Assembly: GCF_019710575.1 (NCBI RefSeq)
Contig: NZ_JAHWFK010000030.1
Coordinates: 160,847 to 224,846, forward strand
DNA: 64,000 nucleotides
Direction of reading: 5' to 3'
From: Paractinoplanes polyasparticus
GTDB taxonomy: Bacteria > Actinomycetota > Actinomycetes > Mycobacteriales > Micromonosporaceae
Shown: positions 27,301 through 35,458 of the stretch, piece after piece
Layout of the letters: each line of letters starts with the position of its first letter
Position numbering within the stretch: position 1 is the first letter of the stretch
Translations under genes and position numbers: made by a program
The notes under the pieces: model-generated
Told to the model about the DNA's origin: nothing
Seen by the model: only the letters and a program-made list of their open reading frames with translations
The model's database searches: none

Positions 27301-28428
27301 TCATCGCGCGTGGTGGGCGGCGTGGTGGGCAGCCAGGACGTCGCCGCCGAAGTCGGTCTCGGGGTCGCGCCACACAGCGTGGGCGTGGTTGCCGCCGCGG
27401 TGGACGTTGGTCCACTCGACCAGCAGCCGCGGGCCGTGCAGGCGGTAGTAGTGCGGCTCGCCCGCGGTGGTGGAGCCGGCCCAGGCGAGATGCACGGCGT
27501 CCAGCGCGGCCGGGTCGGCGTAGCGGGGCGACGGGGAGATACCGTCCGGGACGCGGTCGAGGTAGGTGGCGAGCAGTGCGCGCAGCAGTTCGCGTTGCGC
27601 GGCGTCGAATTCGGCGCCCGGCACGCCCTTGGGCGGCGGGGCGAGGGACAGGGTCTGCCGGTCCGTTCCGTCGAGCCCGGTGGCCGGTTCCTCGGGACGG
27701 TCGGGGATGTGGTGGCCGGGACGCCAGAGTTCGCGGCGCTTCAGGATCCGGTCGTCGATCGCGGCGCTGTTGCCTGACACGATGTCGTTCGGGGCGCGTG
27801 GCAGTAGCACGGCGCGAGCAGCGAGCTCGGGATGCAGGGAGCGGACCAGCTCGCGGGCAAGGTCCTCCGCGGCGCCCAGTGGTCTCAGCGACGCGCCACC
27901 GAGAAACGGTGACGCGGCCGGATCGGCGCCGAGGAAACTTGGCGTGGTGGCGACGACGCGACCGTCCATCACGAGGTAGTTGAGCGAGACGTGATGGCCG
28001 CCGAACCGCCATCCCCACGGCTGCGCCCCGCCCGGCTCACCGAAGACGCGCAGGTAGTACAGGCCGGGGTCGCGGGTGCGTTCCCGGCTCCAGTTCACCG
28101 AGAAGCCCTCGACGCGGTCCAGCACGTTCTCCAGGCCGAGCACGGTGGCGACGGTGGTGTAGCCGGCTTCGGACAGCCCGCTCGCCAGCAGCCGCATCAC
28201 CAGCCGGTGCTGGGCGGGGCGTTGCCGGTGGAAGGTAAGGCCGCCATGGTCGGTGGGTGTGTAGTACCAGTGGGTGCGTTCGGCCCCGGCGACGCCGCCG
28301 ATGCCGGGTGGCGGTCCGACGGCAGCCAGGAGCTGATCCGCGTCCAGGGAGTACAGCCAGTCCTGGGCCGCCCCGGCCATCCGGGTCGCGACCTCGCCGG
28401 CGCTTCCCGGCCCGTGGTGCCGTGTCAA
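27301..28428 (-). CDS. DUF3500 domain protein
   Basis: A 375-aa protein matching the DUF3500 family: an early WxY segment (HWYYTPTDHGGLTF), the core FGGHHVSLNYLVMDGRVV followed by TPSFLGADPA, and a C-terminal HYYRLHGPRLLVEWTN with HRGGNHAHAVWRDP. The conserved histidines suggest a metal site (inference); no activity is established. TTG 28428 is supported by GAGGAGG 6-8 bases upstream. First gene of the five-gene minus-strand operon; operator-like palindrome 35 bp upstream. Confidence 0.88.
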   Translation of the reverse strand: MTRHHGPGSAGEVATRMAGAAQDWLYSLDADQLLAAVGPPPGIGGVAGAERTHWYYTPTDHGGLTFHRQRPAQHRLVMRLLASGLSEAGYTTVATVLGLENVLDRVEGFSVNWSRERTRDPGLYYLRVFGEPGGAQPWGWRFGGHHVSLNYLVMDGRVVATTPSFLGADPAASPFLGGASLRPLGAAEDLARELVRSLHPELAARAVLLPRAPNDIVSGNSAAIDDRILKRRELWRPGHHIPDRPEEPATGLDGTDRQTLSLAPPPKGVPGAEFDAAQRELLRALLATYLDRVPDGISPSPRYADPAALDAVHLAWAGSTTAGEPHYYRLHGPRLLVEWTNVHRGGNHAHAVWRDPETDFGGDVLAAHHAAHHAR

Positions 28429-28462
28429 TGGTGACCTCCTCGGTCCAGGTGAATACGTTAAC

Positions 28463-28474
28463 TCTCATATGAGA
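28463..28474. promoter_or_regulatory. CTCATATGAG operator, copy 1
   Basis: Perfect palindrome TCTCATATGAGA upstream of the DUF3500 operon. On the minus strand it sits between TAGACC and TAACGT (16-bp spacing), a plausible -35/-10 pair, so a bound repressor would block polymerase. ATGATA lies 6 bp before it, as in copy 3. Confidence 0.7.
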
Positions 28475-28513
28475 CTGGTCTATCATTTAATATGCGTGCT
28501 GAACGGCATCGGC

Positions 28514-29662
28514 CTACGTTCCCGGGTCGCCGAGGTGAGCGACGATGCGCTCCAGCCCGGTCCGCAGGTCGTCGGCCGAGGCCGCGAACGAGATCCGGAC
28601 GTGCCTCTCACCGGAGGGTCCGTACTCCGCTCCCGCCCGGACCATCACCTGCCGCTCGGCGAGTTCTCGGGCGATCACCTCGGAGGGCCGGTCGGCGTCA
28701 TAGCGGAGGAACCCGTAGAACGCCCCTTCCGGCGGGGTCAGGTGCAGGCCGGGAACGCCGGACAGGTACGCCATCACGATCTCGCGGCGTCGCCGGTACG
28801 TGTCGGCCATGTCGTCGACGACACCGTCCGGTAGGTCGAGAGCAGCGAGGGCCGCGTACTGGACCGCCGTGTTCACCGAGCCGTTGCTGGTTCGGTGCGT
28901 CTGCGCCGCCGCGTCGACGACCTCGCGCGGACCCGCCAGATACCCCACCCGCCAGCCGGTCATCGCGTACGTCTTGGAGAACGTCTGCACGTACACGGTG
29001 CGGTCCGACAACGACTGGACTTGCAGGGCCGAGGTCAGCACATGCCCCGGATAGACCAGCCGGTGGTACGCCTCGTCGCTGACGACCAGCACGTCGGTGC
29101 CCTCGAGGAGCGCGCCGAGCACTTCGAGCTCTTGCCTGCTGTGCACGATCCCGGTGGGGTTCGACGGATTCGAGAAGAGCATCATCGCGGCGCCGGGCAG
29201 CGCCCGGGCCAGCGCGTCGAGATCCCAGTGCAGGTCGGGTGCCAGCGGGACGAAATCCACGGTCCCTCCGGCGAGAACGACGAGGTCGGCATACAGCGAA
29301 TAGGCGGGCTCCGGGATCACCACGCGATCACCAGGACCGATCATCGCGAGCACGACGGCCGTCAGCGCAGCCGTGGCGCCATGGGTGACCAGGACGTCGT
29401 CCGCGGTCCAGCTCCGGCCCGGACCGGCCGGCAACCGGGACGCGAGCTCCGCGCGCAGTATCCGCAGACCCTGCTGGTCGGCATAGTGGGTCTCGCCCTT
29501 GCGCAAGGCCGCCATGGCGGCCTCGACGACCGGAAGCGGCGTGGCGTGGTCCGGCTCCCCCATCGCCAGCGAAACCGACCCCGGCGGTGCCGGGGCGAGG
29601 GCCGGGCGTCGCGAGCAGCGACGCAGATCCTCGATCCGCCTGGCCGGCCGCACGCGAGTCAT
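28514..29662 (-). CDS. class I/II PLP aminotransferase
   Basis: A 382-aa fold-type I aminotransferase. Cofactor residues: FSNPSNPTG (Asn-Pro-x-Gly at 165-171), VSDEAYHRLVY (Asp195, Tyr198), and Schiff-base Lys230 in TFSKTYAMTGWRVGY; the C-terminal substrate-carboxylate Arg is in RHVRISFAAS. It converts an amino acid to its 2-oxo acid; specificity not readable. ATG overlaps the aldolase stop by 4 bp, so both are translated together. Confidence 0.92.
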   Translation of the reverse strand: MTRVRPARRIEDLRRCSRRPALAPAPPGSVSLAMGEPDHATPLPVVEAAMAALRKGETHYADQQGLRILRAELASRLPAGPGRSWTADDVLVTHGATAALTAVVLAMIGPGDRVVIPEPAYSLYADLVVLAGGTVDFVPLAPDLHWDLDALARALPGAAMMLFSNPSNPTGIVHSRQELEVLGALLEGTDVLVVSDEAYHRLVYPGHVLTSALQVQSLSDRTVYVQTFSKTYAMTGWRVGYLAGPREVVDAAAQTHRTSNGSVNTAVQYAALAALDLPDGVVDDMADTYRRRREIVMAYLSGVPGLHLTPPEGAFYGFLRYDADRPSEVIARELAERQVMVRAGAEYGPSGERHVRISFAASADDLRTGLERIVAHLGDPGT

Positions 29663-30330
29663 CGGGCTGCCTGCGTACGGTCGCCGCGTGCGGCGAGGAT
29701 GCGCTGCCGGAGCGCCTCCTCCTTCCCGCCTATCCCGTCGACGGCGGCTACGACGTCCGGCACGCGGTCCCGTGGAACGACGACCACGCCGTCGGCGTCA
29801 CCGACGAGCACGTCACCTGCCGCCACGACCATGCCGCCGACCGCGACCGGAACTCCGATGAGGCCGGGACCGTCCTTGAAGGGCCCGGCGGGGGTGACCG
29901 CCCGCGCATACACGGCCAGGCCCATCTCGGACAGCGCCCGGACGTCGCGAACGGCCCCGTCGATCACGGCGCCGACAACCCCGGCGTTCACCATGATCTC
30001 GCCGATGAGGTCGCCGATGAGCGCCCGGGTCATGTCGCCGTGACCGTTGACGACCAGGACGTCACCCGGCCGGGCCTCGTCGAGGGCCCGATGGATGGCG
30101 AGGTTGTCGCCCGACCGCACGTCCACGGTCAGCGCGGTCCCGAGCAGCGCGGCGCGCTCGGTGAGGAGCCGGATACCGCCGTCCATGACGGTCATCCGCT
30201 GCAAGGCGTCGCCGACGTTTGCCGCCGGCACCTCGCCCAGCCGGCGTATCTCCTCCGCTGCCGCCCGGTCCCATTCCGGAGCGATGACCACGCTGTCCGT
30301 CGCCGCGACGATAAACACGATGGCTGCCAC
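29659..30330 (-). CDS. RraA-like aldolase/decarboxylase
   Basis: A 223-aa RraA-family protein, the fold of 4-hydroxy-4-methyl-2-oxoglutarate aldolase and oxaloacetate decarboxylase. The signature is GDLIGEIMVNAGVVGAVIDGAVRD with the catalytic Arg/Asp pair, followed by VYARAVTPAGP. Members cleave 4-hydroxy-2-oxo acids to pyruvate with a divalent metal. GTG 30330 lies only 4-9 bp after a TACTTT -10-like box, suggesting a leaderless transcript. Upstream of the aminotransferase whose product could be its substrate. Confidence 0.88.
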   Translation of the reverse strand: MAAIVFIVAATDSVVIAPEWDRAAAEEIRRLGEVPAANVGDALQRMTVMDGGIRLLTERAALLGTALTVDVRSGDNLAIHRALDEARPGDVLVVNGHGDMTRALIGDLIGEIMVNAGVVGAVIDGAVRDVRALSEMGLAVYARAVTPAGPFKDGPGLIGVPVAVGGMVVAAGDVLVGDADGVVVVPRDRVPDVVAAVDGIGGKEEALRQRILAARGDRTQAAR

Positions 30331-30347
30331 CTAAAGTAAGAGATCTG

Positions 30348-30359
30348 TCTCATATGAGG
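30348..30359. promoter_or_regulatory. CTCATATGAG operator, copy 2
   Basis: CTCATATGAG at 30349-30358, 19 bp upstream of the RraA-like gene, immediately before its presumed -10 (TACTTT on the minus strand, 30334-30339). Confidence 0.65.
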
Positions 30360-30438
30360 CGACCATAACGTACGGAGTCGTCGACCACAACGGTCCGGGA
30401 CGGTGGGCCCGGCGCGACCGTCCGGGCGTGTGCTTCGC

Positions 30439-30456
30439 CTACTGCGGACGCAGTAG
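30439..30456. promoter_or_regulatory. 18-bp palindrome CTACTGCG-N2-CGCAGTAG, copy 1
   Basis: Perfect 8-bp arms around GA, 89 bp before the ABC ATPase start. The same arms recur at 37889-37906 beside the two-component system; likely binding site of its LuxR-type regulator (inference). Confidence 0.7.
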
Positions 30457-30544
30457 TCCAGCCGCTCCCCAGGGACGATGCGAGGCACGCTCCCGATCCG
30501 GCAACCTGCCTCCCGTACGCAAGAAGTGCCATGAAAGGGCGGCA

Positions 30545-31378
30545 ATGAAGCTACGCAGAAAGAAGCGGCGAAGCACGGCCGCGACTCCGGCCGCTCCAGT
30601 CGCTCCGGCCGCTGATTCCGGTCTCGCGGTGGAGTTGCGCGGAGTCCGGCGGCGCTATGGCCGCGGCGCGACCACGGTGCACGCTCTCGCGGGAATCGAC
30701 CTGGCCCTGCCGCGCGGCTCCTTCACGGCGGTCATGGGCCCCTCGGGGTCCGGCAAGTCCACCTTTCTGCAATGTGCGGCGGGGTTGGACCGGCCGTCGG
30801 AGGGTTCCGTGCGACTCGGCGGCACGGAGATCACCGGCATGAACGAGAACGAGCTGACCGAGCTTCGCCGCAGCCGGCTGGGCTTCGTGTTCCAGGCGTT
30901 CAATCTGTTGCCGTCGCTCACCGCGGAACAAAATGTCCTGTTGCCCATGCGGCTGGCCGGGCAGCGTCAGGACCACCGCCGGGCGGCCGAGGTGCTCGCC
31001 CAGGTCGGGCTGGCCGACAAGGCAGGGCGCCGGCCCGCCGAGCTGTCCGGCGGCCAGCAACAGCGGGTGGCCGTGGCTCGCGCCCTGATCACCGGCCCGG
31101 ACGTGATTTTCGCGGACGAGCCCACCGGCGCCCTGGACACCGGCACCGCCGCCGAGGTGCTGGGCCTGCTCCGGCACGCGGTGGACGACATCGGCGCCAC
31201 CGTCGTCATGGTCACCCACGACCCGGTCGCCGCGTCGTGGGCGGACCGTGTGTTGTTCCTCGTGAACGGCGCTTTCGCGAGCCACCTGGAGCGTGGTTCG
31301 GCGGAACAGATCGCAGTACGGATGACCGCCCTGAGTTCCAGCATCCGCTCGAGTGCGATGGCGAGCGCGGCGTCATGA
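30545..31378 (+). CDS. ABC transporter ATPase, MacB/LolD type
   Basis: A 277-aa ATP-binding subunit with a basic, Ala/Pro-rich head of about 30 residues. Walker A GPSGSGKST, signature LSGGQQQRVAVARAL, Walker B VIFADEPTGALD and switch MVTHDP are complete. The FQAFNLLPSLTAEQNV Q-loop is typical of the FtsE/MacB group. Stop overlaps the permease start (ATGATG). Works with the next gene in mechanotransmission-type export of a peptide, lipoprotein or drug. Confidence 0.93.
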   Translation: MKLRRKKRRSTAATPAAPVAPAADSGLAVELRGVRRRYGRGATTVHALAGIDLALPRGSFTAVMGPSGSGKSTFLQCAAGLDRPSEGSVRLGGTEITGMNENELTELRRSRLGFVFQAFNLLPSLTAEQNVLLPMRLAGQRQDHRRAAEVLAQVGLADKAGRRPAELSGGQQQRVAVARALITGPDVIFADEPTGALDTGTAAEVLGLLRHAVDDIGATVVMVTHDPVAASWADRVLFLVNGAFASHLERGSAEQIAVRMTALSSSIRSSAMASAAS

Positions 31379-33876
31379 TGCGTCCCAACGGACTCGCGCG
31401 TGCCGTCGTCCGGTTCAAGCCGGTGTCGTTCGCCGGAACCTTCCTCGCCCTGCTGATGTCCGCGCTGATCGTCTCCGCCTGTGGCGTTCTTCTCGAGACC
31501 AGCCTGCGCGCGTCGGTGCCGCCGCAGCGCTACGCGGGCGCACCTGTCATCGTGGCCGCGGACCAGTACGAGTACGTCGTCACCGGCAGCGGCGAGGACC
31601 TGGAGAGGGAAGCGGTGCCGCTGCCGGACACGGCGCGGCTGGATGCCGCCCTCACCGCGAAGGCCGAAACCGCAACGGGCGCGGCCATGGCGGTCGCCGA
31701 CTACACCTTTCCCGTACGCACGGCCGGAAGGTCCGTGCCCGGCGGCGTGCTCACTGGGCACGGGTGGGGCTCGCACCGTTTCACCAGCACGACCTTGGCT
31801 ACCGGCGCCGCGCCTGGCGCCGGTGAGGTCGTGCTCAGCCGCGGTGCCGCTCACGCCGTGCGGGCCGCCTCCGGTGAATCCGTTCAGCTCGAGACAGCCG
31901 CCGGACGGCAACAATTCCGGGTGTCCGGGATCGCCGACATCGCCGGTGCCGCAGGCGCTGGGGAGGCAGTTGCCTGGTTCGCCGACACCCAGGCCGCCAC
32001 CCTCGGCGGTCATCCGGGCAAAGCCGACGCCATCGCGGTGCTGGCGACGCCGGGCACCGATGCCGCTGAGCTTGCCCGCTCGGTGACCGAGGTCCTGGCC
32101 GGCACCGGAGTGCTGGTGCATGCGGGCGACGACCGCGGCGCCGTCGAGGATCCCGGACTCGGGTACGCCAAAGACATGCTCTTCGGCATCGGCGGCTCGT
32201 TCGGCGGCATCGCCACCATCGTGGCCATCTTCACCGCCGCGGCAACGGTGGCCTTGTCGGTGTCCCAACGGGCCCGAGAGTTCGCGCTGCTGCGCGCCAT
32301 CGGGGCCACCCCCCGGCAGATTCGCCGCGCCGTCGCCGCCGAGGCTCTGCTGATCGCGCCGCTCGCCGGGATTGCCGGCCTCCTTCCCGGTCTCGGGCTC
32401 GCCCACTGGTGGTTCGGGCAGTTGCAGGACCGCGGCGCCATACCCGCGGCGGTACAACTGCACGTCTCGGCGTTGCCGTTGCTCGCCGCGGTCGCCGTTG
32501 GGCTGCTGACGGCTCTGGCCGCCGGTTGGACGGCCGGGCGCGGGCCGGCGCGGATGAAGCCTGGGCAGGCGCTCGCGGAAGCGTCGGCGGAACGGCTACG
32601 ACCCGGCCGGATCCGTACCGCAGTCGGCCTCGCCGCTCTCGCCGGCGGGATCGTGCTCGCCGGTGTCTCGGCTCGCTCCGCCGGGAGCGACGCGGCCGGC
32701 GCCGCGCTCGGGGTCGTGATGCTGTTCATGTTCGCCATGGCTCTGCTGGGCCCGACCGTGGCGCGACTGGGCGCAAGCCTCTTCGGCCTGCCCTTGCGCG
32801 GTGCCGGCCCGGCCGCCGGACTCGCGGTCGCCAACTCGCGTACCAACGCACGCCGCCTCGCTTCGGCCATCACGCCCATCGTTCTTGCCATGGCGTTCGC
32901 CTCAACCCTCGTGTTCATGCACACCAGCGAGATCAACGCAGCCGACGAACAGCGTCGCGCGGGCGTCACGGCGGACCACGTCATCACGGACCCGGCGGGA
33001 CTCCCGGCGAACGCGGCCACCGATGCCATCCGCATGCCCGGCGTCACAGCCGCGGTCGCCATGGTGAACACCCAGGTGCTCGTGCCGATCGGGACCGGTG
33101 AATTCAAGTCGCTGCAGGGCGCGACGGTTCAGGGCGTCACCGGCTCCAGCGCCCAGCTCGCCCGGGTGCAGGATCTGGACGTCCGGCAGGGCAGCCTCGA
33201 CCGGCTCGGCAGCGATCAGATCGCCATCGACATCACCCTGGCCACCGCCGCGGACCGGAACGTCGGCGACCGGCTCCCGCTCTTCCTGCCGGACGGAACC
33301 GAAGCCAGTCCTCAGATCATCGCGGTGTACGGCCGCGGCCTCGGACTGTCCACGATGACCATGGACCGGTCGACGCTGGCCGGGCACGTCACCTCCAGCT
33401 TCGACAGTGTGCTGCTGGTCCGGGGTGGTTCGGCGGAGTCGCTCGCCACCCTGGGAGAGGTCACCGACGCCGCCGGCTACGCCACCGCGCAGATCGACGA
33501 GGCGAGGCTGGGCGCCTGGACGAACAACACCATGGCCGCGCTCCTCGGCGGCTTCGCCGCCATCGCCGCGGTCAACACACTGGTCATGATGGTCCTGGGC
33601 CGCCGTCGCGAGCTGCACACGCTGCGCCTGGTCGGCTCCACCCGGCGCCAGGTCCTCGCGATGCTCCGCTGGGAAAGTCTGCTCGTATCCGTCGCGGGCA
33701 TCATCCTCGGCTCCGGGATCGCCGCACTGACGCTGATCCCGATGATGCAGGGGACGACCGGCCAAGCGCCTTACGTCCCGCCGCTGACGTACGGCTTGTT
33801 CGCGCTGGCCGCCGTCGGCCTGGCCCTGCTCGCGGTCACCCTTCCCGCACGAGCGGTCCTGCGCCACCGACCCTGA
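31375..33876 (+). CDS. ABC transporter permease, FtsX/MacB type
   Basis: An 833-aa permease with two FtsX domains. Helix 1 is at about residues 17-38, followed by a large extracellular domain (40-260), helices 2-4 with the AREFALLRAIGATPRQIRR cytoplasmic loop, a second extracellular domain, and a repeat of the loop (RRRELHTLRLVGSTRRQVL) near the C-terminus. The duplicated form is usual in actinobacteria. ATG at 31375 or 31378. A 12-bp hairpin follows the stop. Confidence 0.92.
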   Translation: MMRPNGLARAVVRFKPVSFAGTFLALLMSALIVSACGVLLETSLRASVPPQRYAGAPVIVAADQYEYVVTGSGEDLEREAVPLPDTARLDAALTAKAETATGAAMAVADYTFPVRTAGRSVPGGVLTGHGWGSHRFTSTTLATGAAPGAGEVVLSRGAAHAVRAASGESVQLETAAGRQQFRVSGIADIAGAAGAGEAVAWFADTQAATLGGHPGKADAIAVLATPGTDAAELARSVTEVLAGTGVLVHAGDDRGAVEDPGLGYAKDMLFGIGGSFGGIATIVAIFTAAATVALSVSQRAREFALLRAIGATPRQIRRAVAAEALLIAPLAGIAGLLPGLGLAHWWFGQLQDRGAIPAAVQLHVSALPLLAAVAVGLLTALAAGWTAGRGPARMKPGQALAEASAERLRPGRIRTAVGLAALAGGIVLAGVSARSAGSDAAGAALGVVMLFMFAMALLGPTVARLGASLFGLPLRGAGPAAGLAVANSRTNARRLASAITPIVLAMAFASTLVFMHTSEINAADEQRRAGVTADHVITDPAGLPANAATDAIRMPGVTAAVAMVNTQVLVPIGTGEFKSLQGATVQGVTGSSAQLARVQDLDVRQGSLDRLGSDQIAIDITLATAADRNVGDRLPLFLPDGTEASPQIIAVYGRGLGLSTMTMDRSTLAGHVTSSFDSVLLVRGGSAESLATLGEVTDAAGYATAQIDEARLGAWTNNTMAALLGGFAAIAAVNTLVMMVLGRRRELHTLRLVGSTRRQVLAMLRWESLLVSVAGIILGSGIAALTLIPMMQGTTGQAPYVPPLTYGLFALAAVGLALLAVTLPARAVLRHRP

Positions 33877-33885
33877 TGTCCGTCT

Positions 33886-33919
33886 CGGGTGGTGGCCCGT
33901 ACGCCACGGCCACCACCCG
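33886..33919 (+). terminator. hairpin terminator after the ABC operon
   Basis: Perfect 12-bp stem, 33886-33897 with 33908-33919, ten-base loop, no U-run. Ten bases after the permease stop. Confidence 0.65.
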
Positions 33920-34018
33920 GACGCGGGCCTCAGCACATGAGAGTGGAAGATAAAGTGAGAATTACGTCTCGCGGCCTCGGCGCCGTACGGCGTCGGCGAA
34001 CGTTTCCGGAGGCAGCGG

Positions 34019-34636
34019 TCAGCCCGCCCGGGCCCACCCACGCAACGCGCCGCCGTAGGCCTCGGTCAGCCGGCTGATGACCTGCCGGCGGGTCAGGTCG
34101 CCCTCCTGCAGGAGGTCGAGAACCTCGCGCGGATCGAAGATCATGTTGCCGAGGAACAGCGCGTACTCGAGCATCTCCTCCGGCAGCCCCAAGTCGTGGA
34201 GCAGCCCGCGGACAGGCTCGGCCCAAGCGTCCCGCGTGACCACGATGATCTCGTTGCCGGCATGGAGACGCTCCAGGTAACCCCGCCGGGAACGAAGCTG
34301 GACCAGCGCCGGGCCGTGCGCCACCAGAAGGTCCGCCCACTTGTCCACGACGGCATCGAAGAGCGGTCGTCCCTGCGCGGTCGACGTCGCGGTGAAAGCC
34401 CTGAGCTCCTCGACGACGCTGAGCACATACGCGGCGAGCACCTCCTCCATCGAGGAGAAGTAACGGTATGCCGTGGCAGGACCGATCTCAGCACGGGAAG
34501 CGATCGCCGGCATGGTGAGCTCGTCGGGCGCCTCACGGGCGAGCTCACCGACGGCCTCGAGCAGCCGCCGACGATTGCGGCGGGTGTCGCTGCGAAACTT
34601 GCGCTCCCCGCCCAGTGCGGGCTGCAGATCGGACAC
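34019..34636 (-). CDS. TetR family regulator, probable catabolic-cluster repressor
   Basis: A 205-aa TetR protein: N-terminal helix-turn-helix about residues 38-60 (LTMPAIASRAEIGPATAYRYF) and a helical ligand domain. GTG 34636 is chosen because GGAGGAGG sits four bases upstream; ATG further upstream is weaker. It lies 149 bp downstream of the NTF2-like gene on the same strand, so it may be transcribed from the CTCATATGAG promoter at 35333 and repress itself plus the other two copies (inference). Confidence 0.88.
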   Translation of the reverse strand: MSDLQPALGGERKFRSDTRRNRRRLLEAVGELAREAPDELTMPAIASRAEIGPATAYRYFSSMEEVLAAYVLSVVEELRAFTATSTAQGRPLFDAVVDKWADLLVAHGPALVQLRSRRGYLERLHAGNEIIVVTRDAWAEPVRGLLHDLGLPEEMLEYALFLGNMIFDPREVLDLLQEGDLTRRQVISRLTEAYGGALRGWARAG

Positions 34637-34785
34637 GGGCCTCCTCCGCCTCATAGAAAGTGCAGGCAAAGGGTAGCGCCTCGACTCGCGGCGGGTCCGA
34701 CCGCTCGGTCCGCACGAGGCACGATGCGGCCGCGCTCCGAGTGCACCCTGCCTGGGCGAGCGGCCGCCCGGTGAACTCGTGACAG

Positions 34786-35286
34786 TCAGGCGCCGTGGGT
34801 CCAGAACTCCTCCGCCGACCCCGTGAAGGCCGCCGGGTCGCCGGCGAGGAAGAACTCGTCCCACGTCGGCCCGTCGGAGAGCTCCCAGTGCTCGACGGCC
34901 ACGCCGTCCCGGAAGCGCCACGCGCCCATACCGACACGGGTCCAGGTCCAGTCACCACGCGACGTCCGGAACGTGCCGTGGACGATGCCGTAATGGTCGT
35001 CGGCGAGAATCTGGTCGAACCCGACGGGTTCGACGTTGGCGTCGGCGAGACCGGCGCGCCGTTTGGTGTAGCGGCGCAGGAAATCCAATCCTCCGGTCGC
35101 TGCCAGACGCACGCCGCCCGTGTGGATCACGAAGTCCGGTGACATCCGCTTCATCACCTCGCCGATGTGCTGGCGCTGGCGCTGGAGCCGTTCGTCTTCA
35201 CTGAGGCTCTGATCGGCCGTGATCTCCGCGCCGCCTCGATACAGGCCGGCCAGCCACAACGCGTTGGGGTGGGTCTCGGACAGCAA
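34786..35286 (-). CDS. SnoaL/NTF2-like protein
   Basis: A 166-aa small alpha+beta barrel protein. The pattern fits SnoaL-like ester cyclases/isomerases: DFVIHTGGVRLAATGGLDFL, a hydrophobic strand DHYGIVHGTFRT, then WRFRDGVAVEHWELSDG near the C-terminus, the usual His/Asp-bearing strand. TTG 35286 is preferred because GGAGG lies 6 bases upstream (CGGAGGAACACC); the longer upstream frame runs through the operator. No catalytic assignment is possible. Confidence 0.75.
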   Translation of the reverse strand: MLSETHPNALWLAGLYRGGAEITADQSLSEDERLQRQRQHIGEVMKRMSPDFVIHTGGVRLAATGGLDFLRRYTKRRAGLADANVEPVGFDQILADDHYGIVHGTFRTSRGDWTWTRVGMGAWRFRDGVAVEHWELSDGPTWDEFFLAGDPAAFTGSAEEFWTHGA

Positions 35287-35332
35287 GGTGTTCCTCCGGA
35301 TCGGGTCAGCAGCTGCACTGAGTCCATAAGTA

Positions 35333-35348
35333 TCTCTCATATGAGAGA
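35333..35348. promoter_or_regulatory. CTCATATGAG operator, copy 3
   Basis: The best copy: 16-bp perfect palindrome TCTCTCATATGAGAGA, 47 bp upstream of the NTF2-like gene. On the minus strand ATGATA lies 6 bp before the 12-bp core, as in copy 1, and TACTTAT after it can serve as -10. Confidence 0.75.
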
Positions 35349-35410
35349 GACGTATCATAGCCAGGGCTGCGATCAGGTGCACGCCCACCGCGACGTCTTT
35401 CATCAGGAAA

Positions 35411-35448
35411 GCCGGAGTGCCGCCGTCCCCGATCGGCGGCACTCCGGC
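35411..35448 (-). terminator. intrinsic terminator of the RND gene
   Basis: Perfect 14-bp stem (35411-35424 with 35435-35448), then TTTCC on the minus strand, eleven bases after the RND stop codon. Confidence 0.8.
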
Positions 35449-35458
35449 GAGGGGATGC

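Noticed and set aside
28037..28486. Alternative minus-strand frame over the DUF3500 start
   Set aside because: Its sequence shows frame-shadow composition; the DUF3500 frame has the family motifs and a good ribosome site.
34637..34785. A further CTCATATGAG copy before the TetR gene
   Set aside because: Only a half-site (CTATGAG) is present; not enough to call an operator.
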